A stretch of 64,000 bases of DNA from an uncultured Fodinibius sp. (GTDB lineage Bacteria > Bacteroidota > Rhodothermia > Balneolales > Balneolaceae), in assembly GCA_913057775.1 (NCBI GenBank), contig CAJXOG010000004.1:186001-250000 (forward strand), given 5' to 3'. This document shows positions 1-10,267 of the stretch, piece by piece. The position numbers were made by a program, and so were the translations under genes. How positions within the stretch are numbered: position 1 is the first letter of the stretch; each line of letters begins with the position of its first letter. The notes below the pieces were generated by a model. It was given only the letters and a program-made list of their open reading frames with translations. It was not told the origin of the DNA and did no database searches.

Positions 1-68
1 AAAAAGACCAGCAGCAGTGCGATAAGTGTACCCAGTGTAGCGGCAATAAGTGTTTTGAAGAAGTTCAT
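1..68 (-). CDS. Signal peptide peptidase SppA-like, 5' end only
   Basis: The reverse strand opens with ATG at 68-66 and reads MNFFKTLIAATLGTL followed by a leucine-rich stretch to the window edge. A short polar start followed by a transmembrane segment of this kind is typical of the N-terminus of Bacteroidota-type SppA (protease IV), a membrane serine protease that degrades cleaved signal peptides. Only about 22 residues are visible, so the call rests on N-terminal resemblance alone. It is divergent from the oxidoreductase at 175. Confidence 0.5.
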   Translation of the reverse strand, partial: MNFFKTLIAATLGTLIALLLVF

Positions 69-174
69 AAAATTAAACCAAGTATGTTATTCAGAATTAA
101 TTGCGGTGATGAATTGTTAAAATCCCTGTACGTTAAATTTTTAAGTATGTTATCAAAAGTGAGTGTTATAAACA

Positions 175-1773
175 ATGTCTAAACAAGATGTTATAATTAT
201 TGGTTCAGGTCATAACGGCTTGGTTACAGGTTGCTATTTAGCCAAAGAAGGCTATTCTGTAAAAGTGCTTGAGCGTCAGGATCAGCTGGGAGGGGCGGTG
301 AGTACTGAGACAATGTTCAAGTCTGAGAAATACCCGCAGGGTTTTCGGATGGATGTAGGGTCCTCTGTGCATATAATGATTCATCAGACCGGAATTTTGG
401 AAGAGCTTGAGCTGGAGAACTATGGGTTGGACTATATTGAGATGGATCCTATTATGTCGTACCCGGTGCCCGATGGGAAGGGCGTTATCCATTTTTTTAA
501 GGATTTAGAACGGACCTTGGATTCCATTGCTAAAGTAGCCCCAGAAGATGTCGAAAACTATCGTGAATTTGTGGAATTCTGGGGACGTATTAACAAGGGG
601 GTTTTAAAAGCATTTATGGTTCCGCCCAGCGGAAAGAATATTATTACTGAACTTGCAAAGGGACAGGTTCGGGATGGAGGAATGTTCGAAAAAGGAAAGC
701 AGCTTGGCGGTCTTCAGAAAATACTGAGCAGCTATGGAAAAGTCATTGATGATGCGTTCGAAAATCCCCGTATGAAGGCGGCATTGATGTGGTTCGCGGC
801 CCAGTCGGGACCCACGCCCGATCATCCTGCTACGGGCGATTTTGCGGGTTGGCAGTCGATGTTACACCAGAGTGGGGCTAAGCATCCGCGCGGTGGAAGC
901 GGAATGCTAACGCAGGCGATGGCACGATTTATTGAGGCGCATGGAGGAGAGATTATTACCGGATCGCCTGTTGAAAATATTATTATTGAGGATGGAAAAG
1001 CACTCGGAGTTCTGACGGAAGGGGAAGAATATCGGGCTGATACTATTATCTCAAATGCGCACGTGCAAACGACCATGATGAAATTGGTAGGGCGTGATCA
1101 TCTTCCGATTTCTACCTATAAAAAAGTGGAAAATATAAATGTCGGTAATGGTTTTGGAATGGTCATCCGCTGTGCGGTGGAGGAGCTGCCTCGTTATACG
1201 GCTTGTCCGGATGACTCCTATATCCATAATGGAATGCAGCTGTTGGCGCCATCTGTTCAGTATATGAATAATGCTATTGGTGATTACCAGCAGAAAAAGC
1301 CACCGGCGGATCCAGCTGTGCTGGCTATGACGTTTTCACAAATTGATCCGGATGTGGCACCCAGCGGGGGGCATACCCTTTTTGCCTGGGCACAGTGGCA
1401 TCCCTATGAACTGCAGAATGATCTGCATTGGGATGATATTCGGGAACGGGAAGCCCAAAAAATTTATGATGTAGTAACACGCTATGCGCCGAACATGGAA
1501 GACAAGCTCATAGATTGGTACATACAGTCGCCGCTCGATATTGAACGCAAGCATGGATTATTGCGAGGTAACGTAATGCATGTGGAGATGAGTTTTGACC
1601 AAATGTTTATGTTTCGCCCCATTCCCGAGATGAGCGAGTATAAAACTCCCATTGAGAATTTGTATCTATCATCGGCCTCATGTCATCCGGGCGGAGGAGT
1701 TTTTGGTGCAGCAGGATATAATGCTGCAAACGTAATTTTAAAAGACAAAAAGAAATCTTGGTTTAATTTTTAA
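175..1773 (+). CDS. Phytoene dehydrogenase-like NAD(P)/FAD-dependent oxidoreductase
   Basis: This 532-residue protein starts with a Rossmann FAD-binding fingerprint (G10-x-G12-x-x-G15 in IIGSGHNG, followed by the ER of VLER). It ends with the CHPGGGVFGAAGYNAA motif typical of the CrtI/PNDRD2 family of FAD-dependent desaturases and isomerases. No signal peptide is visible, so it is probably cytosolic or membrane-associated. The true substrate cannot be read from sequence: family members act on carotenoids, retinoids or unknown lipids, and no other carotenoid genes are nearby. The alanine racemase gene follows after 12 bp, so the two are probably co-transcribed. The family call is firm; the specific reaction is open. 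Confidence 0.85.
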   Translation: MSKQDVIIIGSGHNGLVTGCYLAKEGYSVKVLERQDQLGGAVSTETMFKSEKYPQGFRMDVGSSVHIMIHQTGILEELELENYGLDYIEMDPIMSYPVPDGKGVIHFFKDLERTLDSIAKVAPEDVENYREFVEFWGRINKGVLKAFMVPPSGKNIITELAKGQVRDGGMFEKGKQLGGLQKILSSYGKVIDDAFENPRMKAALMWFAAQSGPTPDHPATGDFAGWQSMLHQSGAKHPRGGSGMLTQAMARFIEAHGGEIITGSPVENIIIEDGKALGVLTEGEEYRADTIISNAHVQTTMMKLVGRDHLPISTYKKVENINVGNGFGMVIRCAVEELPRYTACPDDSYIHNGMQLLAPSVQYMNNAIGDYQQKKPPADPAVLAMTFSQIDPDVAPSGGHTLFAWAQWHPYELQNDLHWDDIREREAQKIYDVVTRYAPNMEDKLIDWYIQSPLDIERKHGLLRGNVMHVEMSFDQMFMFRPIPEMSEYKTPIENLYLSSASCHPGGGVFGAAGYNAANVILKDKKKSWFNF

Positions 1774-1785
1774 TAGTACTGTTTT

Positions 1786-2850
1786 ATGATTCATAAATCG
1801 AATGCAACAGTTGAAATTAATCTTGCCAAGCTCAAACAAAATTTGCAGACATTACGCACTTATTTGGATGAAGATACTCGTGTGATGTCTGTGGTAAAAG
1901 CGGATGCCTATGGGCATGGCGCCGTGGAGGTAGCCAGTACACTGGAACCCATGGTGGAAGCTTTTGCTGTTAATGATATCCACGAAGGTATTGAGCTGCG
2001 CGAGCAAGATATAACAAAGCCAATTCTCGTTTTTGAAGTCCCACAGAAAACGACAGCATCACAATACAGGGTACATAATTTAACGGCCACGGTGAGTGCC
2101 CGAGAACATTTCGATTGGCTGCCCAATGGAACTTCGTATCACCTCAATTTTGATACCGGTATGGGTCGTTTGGGATTTGCGCCTGAAGATTCGAAACTGG
2201 TTTTATCACTGATGAGGGAAAACCAGAATTTGTTTTGTACCGGATTATACAGCCATTTTGCAACAGCTGATAGCCCGGGATCGGATTTTGTTACTGAACA
2301 GCACCGTTTGTTTACAACTATTCGAGAGCAGTTTCCTCAGGAGTTGTCAGCCCATATTTCCAATACCGGTGCTACTGCTTTTTATTCGAGCGAGCAGTTT
2401 GATATGGTTCGCCTGGGTATTGGACTTTATGGTTATTCACCTGGCAAAACGACTATTGAGGGAATCAATCCTGTACTTCAATGGAAATCGAAGCTAGTGC
2501 AAATAAAGCCAATTATTGAGCAGAGTACCGTTAGTTATGGAGCAACCTGGGAAGCTCCTGCAGATGGGAATTTGGGAATTATTCCTGTGGGTTATGATGA
2601 CGGTCTCAAACGAAGTTTATCCGAAGAGCTTACTGTTCGGATAAACGGGAAGAAATATCCACTGGTGGGTAATATAACCATGAACTACACCATGGTTTTT
2701 CTTGGTGATGATGAGTATAAACCTGGAACCTCAGTTGAATTACTTTACGCCGAAAGCAATGCTCAGGACTGGGCATCAAAAATTGATACCATACCTTACG
2801 AAATATTGACAAGTATAAATCCTAAGATTCCCAGGGAATATATTTTATAG
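1786..2850 (+). CDS. alr: Alanine racemase
   Basis: The 354-residue protein is a PLP-dependent racemase that converts L-alanine to D-alanine for peptidoglycan. The PLP lysine is K38 in VVKADAYGHG. The second catalytic region is visible as SYGATW followed by IPVGYDDG, and the C-terminal beta domain carries the GNITMNYTMV motif (usually SMDQTMVD), which is slightly unusual. Length is normal for the family. It lies 12 bp after the oxidoreductase stop and ends 12 bp from the convergent FKBP gene. The protein is cytosolic and I am confident in the assignment. Confidence 0.95.
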   Translation: MIHKSNATVEINLAKLKQNLQTLRTYLDEDTRVMSVVKADAYGHGAVEVASTLEPMVEAFAVNDIHEGIELREQDITKPILVFEVPQKTTASQYRVHNLTATVSAREHFDWLPNGTSYHLNFDTGMGRLGFAPEDSKLVLSLMRENQNLFCTGLYSHFATADSPGSDFVTEQHRLFTTIREQFPQELSAHISNTGATAFYSSEQFDMVRLGIGLYGYSPGKTTIEGINPVLQWKSKLVQIKPIIEQSTVSYGATWEAPADGNLGIIPVGYDDGLKRSLSEELTVRINGKKYPLVGNITMNYTMVFLGDDEYKPGTSVELLYAESNAQDWASKIDTIPYEILTSINPKIPREYIL

Positions 2851-2862
2851 AGATATGAGCTG

Positions 2863-3411
2863 TTATTGAATACCAGTCAGTTCCACATCGTAGCGCAAGG
2901 TTTTGTCTCTTAGGTCAATACCGCCTACGCCTGGACGATTATCACTATATCCTAAAGCGGGTGGAACAATAATTATTCTTTTTTCACCTTCTTTCATTCC
3001 TAGCAGTCCGCGTCGGAAGCCTTCGATTTGTGCAGGTTGCTGTTGCGTAGGATTAGGGGTCAAGTTGGTAATAATTGCCGGCTGATCGTTGTCATTAGCA
3101 AAAGTACTTTCAAAAATAGTTTCTTCTTCAAAAATACGTCCTGTATACTTAACACCTATTTGGTCGCGAGGGGTAACGGTGCAAAACTCCTCTTCGCCAC
3201 TCGGACATTCTCCCTCTTCGATCACATAAATTTCAACCCCACCTTCTTTGGTATACGTTGTATCTGCATTCGACATGCTATACGGTTCAGGTACATTACT
3301 GTAATCCGGTCCGGTTGGGCCATTGTTCTCATCGCCACAGCCCTGAATAAGAAGTGCTGAAGAAATGAGTAGTGCAACCAGCAGAAAAGATGATCTTCTA
3401 ATAAATCTCAT
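2863..3411 (-). CDS. FKBP-type peptidyl-prolyl isomerase lipoprotein
   Basis: The 182-residue protein has a lipoprotein signal peptide ending in IQGC (Cys about 25), so it should be membrane-anchored in the envelope. The C-terminal two thirds is an FKBP fold: GVKYTGRIFEE near the start, then GFRRGLLGMKEGEKR and the active-site strand IIVPPALGYSD, ending in YDVELTGI. It probably helps fold exported proteins. It is transcribed alone toward alr. The domain call is strong; the client proteins are unknown. Confidence 0.9.
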   Translation of the reverse strand: MRFIRRSSFLLVALLISSALLIQGCGDENNGPTGPDYSNVPEPYSMSNADTTYTKEGGVEIYVIEEGECPSGEEEFCTVTPRDQIGVKYTGRIFEEETIFESTFANDNDQPAIITNLTPNPTQQQPAQIEGFRRGLLGMKEGEKRIIIVPPALGYSDNRPGVGGIDLRDKTLRYDVELTGIQ

Positions 3412-3533
3412 TGATTTAATACTAATTAAAATCTGATTCTATTAAAGTAATTATAAATTACTGTCAACGCTTATTTTAACAGCGTTAAAGGTAACGTATT
3501 TACAGTGCACGGGAAAACAAAATTTTTGAGTTT

Positions 3534-4376
3534 CTACCCATCACTAAACGCTTGTTCCAGCTCTTTGTTGCGTTTGCGTACACCTAATTTGCTAATCCAT
3601 ATAGAAAGTTGGAAAAGTAATACCAACGGAATTGCTATAAGTACTTGTGAGACAGGATCAGGAGGCGTCAAAAAAGCTGAGAGAACGAAACAGGAAATAA
3701 TGGCATGTCGCCGGTATTGTTTTAGGAATTCCGGGGTAAGTAATCCGAATTTGGAAAAGAAATAGCTTAATACCGGCAGTTGAAAAATTATACCGCATGA
3801 TAATACCCACATGGTGAGTGAGCTAAAGTATTCATTGATATCAAAATCATTGTGGATAGCATCAGATATTTGAAACTGGCTAAAAAACTGAAGGGCAAAA
3901 GGAACAAGAATGAAGTATCCGAATGCGACGCCTAACAGAAAAAAGAAAGTAATGAAAGCACTATGGCCGATCGATTTCCATTTTTCTGACTTTTCCATGG
4001 CCGGCTCTATAAATGACCATAGTTGATAAAAGAGAATGGGAGAACCCAAAATACCTCCAAATACGATCAGTGTACCCCAATAGGTAAAAAATTGCCCCGG
4101 CAGCTTTCTGCTTTGTATAGTGAGATCAATAGCATCAATACCTAGAATCTGATATACGAAAAAATCTGATTGGGTAGGGCCAAGCATAACTTGGTCAACT
4201 AAAAAATCTCCAAAGAAAAAAGCGATAATCATACCAATGCCAATACCCGAAAGACCTTTGATCAGTCGCCAGCGTAACTCCTCGAGATGATCAAGGAATG
4301 ACATGTTGGAGGTTCGATCTTTAGGTTTTTTTGCTTTGGGTAAATCGCCGGTCATTATTTGTCGATCTTCAGTCAT
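3534..4376 (-). CDS. tatC: Sec-independent protein translocase TatC
   Basis: This 280-residue integral membrane protein has the TatC signature near the N-terminus (MSFLDHLEELRWRLIKGLSG), about six hydrophobic segments, and the conserved FGG...SPILFYQLWSFIEPA block in the first periplasmic loop region. TatC is the signal-recognition core of the twin-arginine pathway, which exports folded proteins. It is the last gene of a minus-strand cluster rpiB-glyA-tatC, 20 bp after glyA. No tatA is seen in the window. Length is slightly above the usual 240-260 residues because of a charged N-terminal extension. Confidence 0.95.
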   Translation of the reverse strand: MTEDRQIMTGDLPKAKKPKDRTSNMSFLDHLEELRWRLIKGLSGIGIGMIIAFFFGDFLVDQVMLGPTQSDFFVYQILGIDAIDLTIQSRKLPGQFFTYWGTLIVFGGILGSPILFYQLWSFIEPAMEKSEKWKSIGHSAFITFFFLLGVAFGYFILVPFALQFFSQFQISDAIHNDFDINEYFSSLTMWVLSCGIIFQLPVLSYFFSKFGLLTPEFLKQYRRHAIISCFVLSAFLTPPDPVSQVLIAIPLVLLFQLSIWISKLGVRKRNKELEQAFSDG

Positions 4377-4396
4377 ATAAGGGTAAGGGACAAATA

Positions 4397-5695
4397 CTAA
4401 GCAGTTACGAAATCATAAAGTGGAAATACATCGCAGAGCTCGGAAACTTGGCTTTTTACTTCACTAATCACGGACTCATCTTCTGGATCTTGCAGTACTT
4501 TGTCGATTAGTTTAGCAATTGTTTTAAATTCGTCGGTTCCAAACCCGCGGGTAGTCATGGCCGGTGAACCAATACGAATACCCGAAGTTACAAACGGACT
4601 TTCGGTATCGAAAGGGACCATATTTTTATTGAGTGTAATGTTGGCTTTCTCCAGGGCTTCTTCGGCAACTTTACCGGTTAATCCTTTGTTGCGCAGGTCG
4701 ACAAGGATGAGATGATTGTCGGTGCCGTTACTTACCAGGTTATAGTCCATCTCCATAAAAGCATCTCCCATTGCTTTGGCATTTGCTTGTACTTTCTCTT
4801 GATACGATTTAAAATCATCTTGCAGTGCTTCTTTAAAAGAGACAGCTTTTGATGCTATTACATGCATAAGCGGGCCGCCTTGTGTTCCCGGGAAAACACC
4901 GGAATCAAGTATTTCGCCCCAGTTTTTTGTTCGCCCTGATTTTCGAGCCGTTACACCCAGTGTGTTCTTTCCATCTTCTCCGAGCAAGATCATGCCGCCG
5001 CGCGGCCCTCGTAACGTTTTGTGGGTAGTTGTGGTAACTACGTGGCAGTGGGGCAGAGGATCATTCAGTAAGCCTGCAGCGATGAGGCCGGCAGTGTGCG
5101 CCATATCCATCCACAGGTAGGCTCCAACTTCATCAGCAATTTCGCGAAATGCTTTGTAGTCAAAATCGCGGGGATAAGCCGAGGCCCCGATAGAAATGAG
5201 CTTTGGCTGTACTTCTTTGGCCTTTTTGCGGACTTCTTCCAGATCTATGCGGCCGGTTTCTTTTTCAACGCCATAGAATTCAGAGTTGTACAATATTCCG
5301 GAAAAATTGACGGGAGATCCATGGGTTAAATGTCCACCGTGCGAGAGATCAAGACCCAGTAGTGTTTCACCGGGTTCCATAAAAGTAAGATAAACAGCAG
5401 CATTTGCCTGGGCTCCCGAGTGGGGTTGAACATTTACCCAAGAGGCTCCAAAAAGTTTTTTAGCTCGTTCTTGGGCAAGCTCTTCAACTTTGTCTACCAC
5501 TTCACAGCCGCCGTAATATCTTTTGCCGGGCAGCCCCTCGGCGTACTTGTTGGTGAGCGTAGATCCCATTGCTTCCATGACGGCTCGTGAGGCAAAGTTT
5601 TCGGATGCAATGAGTTCTAAATTGTCATTTTGGCGTTCTTTTTCTTCGGCTAAAAGTTGATATATATCAGAATCTTGATCGGATAGAGATTGCAT
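4397..5695 (-). CDS. glyA: Serine hydroxymethyltransferase
   Basis: The 432-residue PLP enzyme interconverts serine and glycine with tetrahydrofolate, supplying one-carbon units. The PLP-lysine motif [14 protein letters not shown] is present, as are LIASENF near the N-terminus and the [13 protein letters not shown] block. Length is standard. It is the middle gene of the minus-strand rpiB-glyA-tatC cluster, beginning 5 bp after the rpiB stop. Cytosolic. The C-terminus is complete. Confidence 0.97.
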   Translation of the reverse strand: MQSLSDQDSDIYQLLAEEKERQNDNLELIASENFASRAVMEAMGSTLTNKYAEGLPGKRYYGGCEVVDKVEELAQERAKKLFGASWVNVQPHSGAQANAAVYLTFMEPGETLLGLDLSHGGHLTHGSPVNFSGILYNSEFYGVEKETGRIDLEEVRKKAKEVQPKLISIGASAYPRDFDYKAFREIADEVGAYLWMDMAHTAGLIAAGLLNDPLPHCHVVTTTTHKTLRGPRGGMILLGEDGKNTLGVTARKSGRTKNWGEILDSGVFPGTQGGPLMHVIASKAVSFKEALQDDFKSYQEKVQANAKAMGDAFMEMDYNLVSNGTDNHLILVDLRNKGLTGKVAEEALEKANITLNKNMVPFDTESPFVTSGIRIGSPAMTTRGFGTDEFKTIAKLIDKVLQDPEDESVISEVKSQVSELCDVFPLYDFVTA

Positions 5696-5700
5696 AAATG

Positions 5701-6144
5701 TTACTCTTTATCGGTTAGATCGTGAATTTTATTAACGCGACGTTCGTGACGGCCGCCGTCAAAATCGGTATTAAGCCAGATCTCGACAATTTTTTTCAAG
5801 TTCTCTTCACTAAGCTCTCGGCCCGGAAGACATAAGATATTTGCGTTATTATGCTGTCGAGTCATTTTAGCAGAATTATCATCATACACCAGAGCGGCGC
5901 GTACGTTCTTAAATTTATTTGCAGTCATACACATACCCTGTCCACTTCCACAAATAAGAATCCCTTTTTTGTGTTCACCGTCATTAACTTTTTCGGCTAC
6001 CTGCACGGCAAAATCGGGATAATCAACAGACTCATCAGAGTGAGTTCCAAAATCAACAGGCATGTGATCCATTTCTTCGAGCCATGTTTTAACTTTTTCC
6101 TTGGCTTTAAAACCGGCATGGTCGCTGGCTATTGGAATGATCAT
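5701..6144 (-). CDS. rpiB: Ribose-5-phosphate isomerase B
   Basis: A 147-residue RpiB/LacAB-family sugar-phosphate isomerase that interconverts ribose 5-phosphate and ribulose 5-phosphate in the pentose phosphate pathway. Visible family residues are the DH pair (D8, H9) in IASDHAGF, the catalytic cysteine C65 in ICGSGQGM, and [14 protein letters not shown]. Length matches the family. It is first in the minus-strand cluster with glyA and tatC, which may be a transcription unit, although the three functions are not obviously linked. Confidence 0.95.
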   Translation of the reverse strand: MIIPIASDHAGFKAKEKVKTWLEEMDHMPVDFGTHSDESVDYPDFAVQVAEKVNDGEHKKGILICGSGQGMCMTANKFKNVRAALVYDDNSAKMTRQHNNANILCLPGRELSEENLKKIVEIWLNTDFDGGRHERRVNKIHDLTDKE

Positions 6145-6260
6145 ACTTACAGAAGATTTGCTTGAATTATAAGTTGGTTAAATATCCGTAAATTACGCCT
6201 TATTAAAAAGGGTTCGCGTATAATATATTTACTTTCATTCGAGCAGAACGGGTTAAAGTG

Positions 6261-6941
6261 CTATCGCCCGCTGGTGAGTGCATAAATTAAGATATTCGTA
6301 CCCATTTGAAGAGCCTTTTCTCTAACCGCAGCAGGGTCATTATGTACATCGGGATTTGTCCAGCCATCCCCCAAATTCGTTTCATACGTATAGAACACGG
6401 CCAGCCTTCCTTCCAAAAATATGCCAAATCCCTGCGGCGGCTTGCCGTCGTGTTCATGTATTTTGGGGAGCCCCTCATGGAATTCGAAAACTTGATGGTA
6501 GATAGGATGGTCAAAGGGGAGCTCGATTAACTCCTCATCGGGAAATATCTTGCTGATCATTTTTCGAAAGTGTTCATCCAATCCGTAATCATCATCAACA
6601 TAAAGAAACCCGCCGTTTTGAAGATATGTTCGTAAATTTGAGGCTTCGGCCTGATTTATGGTAATAGTACCGTGGCCCGTTAAAAAAGCAAAGGGATAGT
6701 TAAATAGATCTGGACTGCCAATATCGACATCGTCGTATTCGGGATTTATTGCGATAGGGACCTGTTGCCGTGCAAATTCAGCCAGATTCTGCAAAGCTGA
6801 TGGATTGTTATACCAATCGCCGCCACCGCGATATTGAACACGAGCCAAGTTAAAGGAATCGGAATCCTGAGCTGTTGTTGGTAAGGTAAAACCGACTGCC
6901 AAAACGAATATCAGTATGTATTTAGGAACATTAGAATACAT
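6261..6941 (-). CDS. DUF4159 domain-containing exported protein
   Basis: The 226-residue protein has a signal peptide (hydrophobic residues about 7-22, ending TTAQD). It is then DUF4159 throughout: FNLARVQYRGGGDWY at the start, the FLTGHG strand, GGFLYVDDDYG, and GFGIFLEGRLAVFYTYETNLGDGW. The fold resembles glutamine-amidotransferase-like domains, but the function is not known. It is the last gene of a minus-strand trio after the TonB receptor and DUF4249 lipoprotein, with an 11-bp gap, suggesting co-expression. Confidence 0.85.
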   Translation of the reverse strand: MYSNVPKYILIFVLAVGFTLPTTAQDSDSFNLARVQYRGGGDWYNNPSALQNLAEFARQQVPIAINPEYDDVDIGSPDLFNYPFAFLTGHGTITINQAEASNLRTYLQNGGFLYVDDDYGLDEHFRKMISKIFPDEELIELPFDHPIYHQVFEFHEGLPKIHEHDGKPPQGFGIFLEGRLAVFYTYETNLGDGWTNPDVHNDPAAVREKALQMGTNILIYALTSGR

Positions 6942-6952
6942 TAGCTGGTAGA

Positions 6953-7834
6953 TTATGGTCTGGCAATAAAAGTACCATTGGTATCACTGGCCATGCTTCC
7001 AAAAATACCAATCCCACCATTTACATTATAACGGATATTTTGAATTTCGCCGGGCGATAAAGTTGTACCTCCTGATTGAGTATCATGTGATCTAAGAAAG
7101 TCATAAAGGTTATCATCGATGGCATTCACAATTATATTATTAGAACCATAAAAGGCAACGGCTAGCCAGGGTAAGCGGAGAGTGATAGTGCCATCTGGAT
7201 TTTGCTCAAAATTGCCTTCATTTACGATACCCGATGAGTTAACGTAGTATTCCTCAACATCGGTTTCATCATCGTCCACCTGATCGGCATAAAAGGGCGT
7301 TAAATTATTGGGATTTGTATCTAAGGCATTGATGGTAAAAATAAAATAGGTTTGGCGGTCGGTGATATACGAGCTTGGAGTGGTCGTAAGCTCAACCTGC
7401 TGTTGGCCTTGATATACATAGCCGGGTTCCAGTTCATTAATGGTTTCAAAGTTTCCGGGCACATACGTTGTGGCAGAAATTTCATCCCCATTTTGGGTGG
7501 TTACTTGCAGGCGATAAAGTTGAGTGGCCTTTACGGTAATATTATTAACAGGTGTATAAATGCCAGGCTGCTGTTGTTGGTACGAATACTCTTCGGCAAC
7601 AGAGCTGTCAGGATTTAAGCGCTGAATTTCTACCGTTGCTCCGGATATGGCATTATCCTCAAATTGGTAGGTCTCATCAATGGGATTTGTGGTAGAAAGT
7701 CGAACTTGCTGAAGGTTGCCGTTAGCAATTAAATACGATTCTACGACATAGTATTCCTGGTATTCATCTTGCTCGTAAAGTTCACAGCCTGATAAGATTG
7801 CAAAGACCGTTATTATTGCTATTAATTTTTTCAT
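6953..7834 (-). CDS. DUF4249 domain lipoprotein
   Basis: A 293-residue lipoprotein (lipobox ILSGC at about residue 17) matching DUF4249: a carboxy-terminal and central Ig-like beta region beginning YYVVESYL, with the typical VRLSTTNP and YRLQVTTQNG stretches. DUF4249 genes nearly always follow a TonB-dependent receptor in Bacteroidota, as here (2 bp after the receptor stop). A surface-exposed accessory role in ligand capture is likely by context only. Confidence 0.85.
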   Translation of the reverse strand: MKKLIAIITVFAILSGCELYEQDEYQEYYVVESYLIANGNLQQVRLSTTNPIDETYQFEDNAISGATVEIQRLNPDSSVAEEYSYQQQQPGIYTPVNNITVKATQLYRLQVTTQNGDEISATTYVPGNFETINELEPGYVYQGQQQVELTTTPSSYITDRQTYFIFTINALDTNPNNLTPFYADQVDDDETDVEEYYVNSSGIVNEGNFEQNPDGTITLRLPWLAVAFYGSNNIIVNAIDDNLYDFLRSHDTQSGGTTLSPGEIQNIRYNVNGGIGIFGSMASDTNGTFIARP

Positions 7835-7836
7835 GG

Positions 7837-10110
7837 TTAAAAATCGACGGTGTATGAAATAGTTGGTAAAATGGGAAGCAGTTTTATCGCTTCGCGTTCT
7901 GCAGGATTTTCATCTAAATTATAATTATAAAACCAGACATTGCGACGAGAATAGGCATTTATGACTTGAAATTGCCATTCCGCTTCTCCCATTCCAAAAA
8001 AAGTACCCTTACGACTAAAACTAAAATCCAGCCGGTTATAGTCGGGCAGGCGTGATGCATTAACACGGCCTACTATCAATTGGTCAAAGCTGAGCCCCGA
8101 GGTTGGCACATCGAAAGCGGTTGTACGTCCCAGTGGCTTGGTGTAGGCTTGTCCGGTGGCATAATTAAAGGTTACGGTTGTAGACCACTGCTTGCTAAGA
8201 TCGTATTGCAGAACAATATTGAGATCATGAATGCGATCATATTTAGGCGGATAATACCGGGCTGTACCTTGATTGTTAATCGGGTCATTAAAATTGGGAA
8301 ACTTTCGTCGTGTTACGCTAAAAGTGTATCCGGCAAAACCTGTTAATCTACCAATCTGCCGTTCAAAGAAAAGTTCAGCCCCATACGCATATCCCTCTCC
8401 GAAACGGAAGATTTCTTCATACGGTAATCCGGCTTGATCCGAAATAAAAGGGTTGAGCTCAAACAGATCGTTCATCGAACGATAGTATAGTTCGATATCG
8501 AGGCCGTAACCTTCCCATGGAATTGTTTTAGCTCCTACCACGTATTGATTGCCATAAGCAGGAGGTACGCCGTCATCCGTGGTAAGCCAGACATCAAATC
8601 CGGTAAAAGCTTCGTTGGAGATCAGAGTCAAAAACTGGTTGTATCTACCATAAGCTCCCTGTAGACGAATTCGATCAGTGGGGCGATATTCCAGCGCCAT
8701 GCGGGGTTCCAACCGCAGGTACTGCCCTTCACTAAATCCGGCTATTCGCAATCCGGGTGTCGCAATCCACTGGTCTGTTATGTCCCATTTATCCTGAATA
8801 TACCACGAACCGTACTGTGTTTGGATTCTTGAACTAAATGTTTCTTCTCCATCAAAACTGTCTTGCAGTTTCAGTGTTAAATTTCCTATCCAAAAGCCGG
8901 TAGAAATCTCATGATTATCGTTGGGCAGATATTCGATATCTCCCTTCAGTGAAAAATCGTAAATATTGTTCGAGCGATCGATGGGCGTTGAGGCAAGATT
9001 TATGGAAGGATAATTAAAATATCGGGATCCGGTTACGGTAAAGTTAGAGAATACTTTGTCGGAGAAAATATGGGTCCAGGTTGAGCTGAGCGTCTGATTG
9101 CCATAATTGAGATCAATGCCTGCATCGGTGGCGAAGGGGAATTCAAGGTTATCGGTCCCGGCATAAAAGGCCAGTGAGATTTTGTTATTCTCATTGGCAT
9201 CGTAATTGACTTTTCCATTTACATCCAAGAAGTAAAAACTATCCGGAACATTCTCAGTTGTATTTTGAAGTATAGCAAGCGCCGGTTCCAAGGTAGAGCG
9301 TCGCACGGCCAGCATGTAGGATCCTTTTTTAAATGGACCTTCAATTGAAGCTCGCGATGAGAGCAATCCTACCGAAACCGACCCTTCAAATTCATTTCTA
9401 TTTCCATCTTTATTAAAGATCGTAAGCACGGATCCCAGCCTACCTCCGTATTTGGCCGGGTATCCGCCTTTATACAGACGTACATCCTTAACGGCATCTG
9501 GATTGAACGTTGAGAAAAAACCGAAAAAGTGGGAGGGATTGTAAACAGTGGTGCGGTCAAGCAGAATTAGGGTTTGGTCGGGGCTACCCCCGCGAATGTA
9601 AAGTCCACTTGAAAAGTCTGATGCCGCTTTAACTCCCGGAAGTAGCTGGAGCGATCGAAAGACATCAGATTGAAGAACAGAGGGTAAATCTTTAATAAGC
9701 TTTGTCTGCATTTGTGCAATACCAATATTACGTTGCTCCTCTTTTTCGCGCTCCGATTCAACAACCACTTCCTCAAGTTGGAATCCTTCTGGATCAAGTT
9801 TGATGTCAAGGCGTAAGCTTTGCCCGGGCTCCAGAGAAATCTCCTGCTCGTACCGTTGATACCCTACGTAAGTAGCAACGATGGTATATGTTCCGGGGTC
9901 GATATCTGTTAGGGAGAAATATCCTGAAGTATTTGATGATGTGCCTTTACGACTGTCTTTTAGTGCAATATTGGCTGAAATAAGCGTTTCGCCCGTTTCA
10001 GCATCGGAAATATATCCGTTAACGGAAGCAGATTGTTGCCCATAAGTAAATTGTGCTGAAAGAAAAATAACCAGCACAGCTATTAGTTTTTTCACGCCTC
10101 GAACAGCCAT
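7837..10110 (-). CDS. TonB-dependent receptor with carboxypeptidase-like regulatory domain
   Basis: This 757-residue outer-membrane receptor has a signal peptide to about residue 24 and a CarboxypepD-reg-like domain (about 28-115: NGYISDAETGETLISANIAL). A plug domain follows with LPGVKAASDFSSGLYIRGGSPDQTLILLD split over residues about 155-185, and then a 22-strand-type barrel ending in the terminal aromatic F. It imports an unidentified ligand using TonB energy. It heads a minus-strand operon with DUF4249 and DUF4159 genes. No STN domain and no adjacent sigma/anti-sigma gene suggest it is not cell-surface-signal regulated. The ligand cannot be inferred. Confidence 0.92.
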   Translation of the reverse strand: MAVRGVKKLIAVLVIFLSAQFTYGQQSASVNGYISDAETGETLISANIALKDSRKGTSSNTSGYFSLTDIDPGTYTIVATYVGYQRYEQEISLEPGQSLRLDIKLDPEGFQLEEVVVESEREKEEQRNIGIAQMQTKLIKDLPSVLQSDVFRSLQLLPGVKAASDFSSGLYIRGGSPDQTLILLDRTTVYNPSHFFGFFSTFNPDAVKDVRLYKGGYPAKYGGRLGSVLTIFNKDGNRNEFEGSVSVGLLSSRASIEGPFKKGSYMLAVRRSTLEPALAILQNTTENVPDSFYFLDVNGKVNYDANENNKISLAFYAGTDNLEFPFATDAGIDLNYGNQTLSSTWTHIFSDKVFSNFTVTGSRYFNYPSINLASTPIDRSNNIYDFSLKGDIEYLPNDNHEISTGFWIGNLTLKLQDSFDGEETFSSRIQTQYGSWYIQDKWDITDQWIATPGLRIAGFSEGQYLRLEPRMALEYRPTDRIRLQGAYGRYNQFLTLISNEAFTGFDVWLTTDDGVPPAYGNQYVVGAKTIPWEGYGLDIELYYRSMNDLFELNPFISDQAGLPYEEIFRFGEGYAYGAELFFERQIGRLTGFAGYTFSVTRRKFPNFNDPINNQGTARYYPPKYDRIHDLNIVLQYDLSKQWSTTVTFNYATGQAYTKPLGRTTAFDVPTSGLSFDQLIVGRVNASRLPDYNRLDFSFSRKGTFFGMGEAEWQFQVINAYSRRNVWFYNYNLDENPAEREAIKLLPILPTISYTVDF

Positions 10111-10267
10111 AGTTTAAAAATCATATTTAACGTTGCACAAAGTAAAAGAATAAAAAGATTCACCGAAAATTAGTTTCCGAATTTTTCAAAAAACGGATTC
10201 AGAGATTATTATCTTTACGGCTATTTGTATGAGTAAAAATAAGAATTTCAGTTAGTATCAATACAAT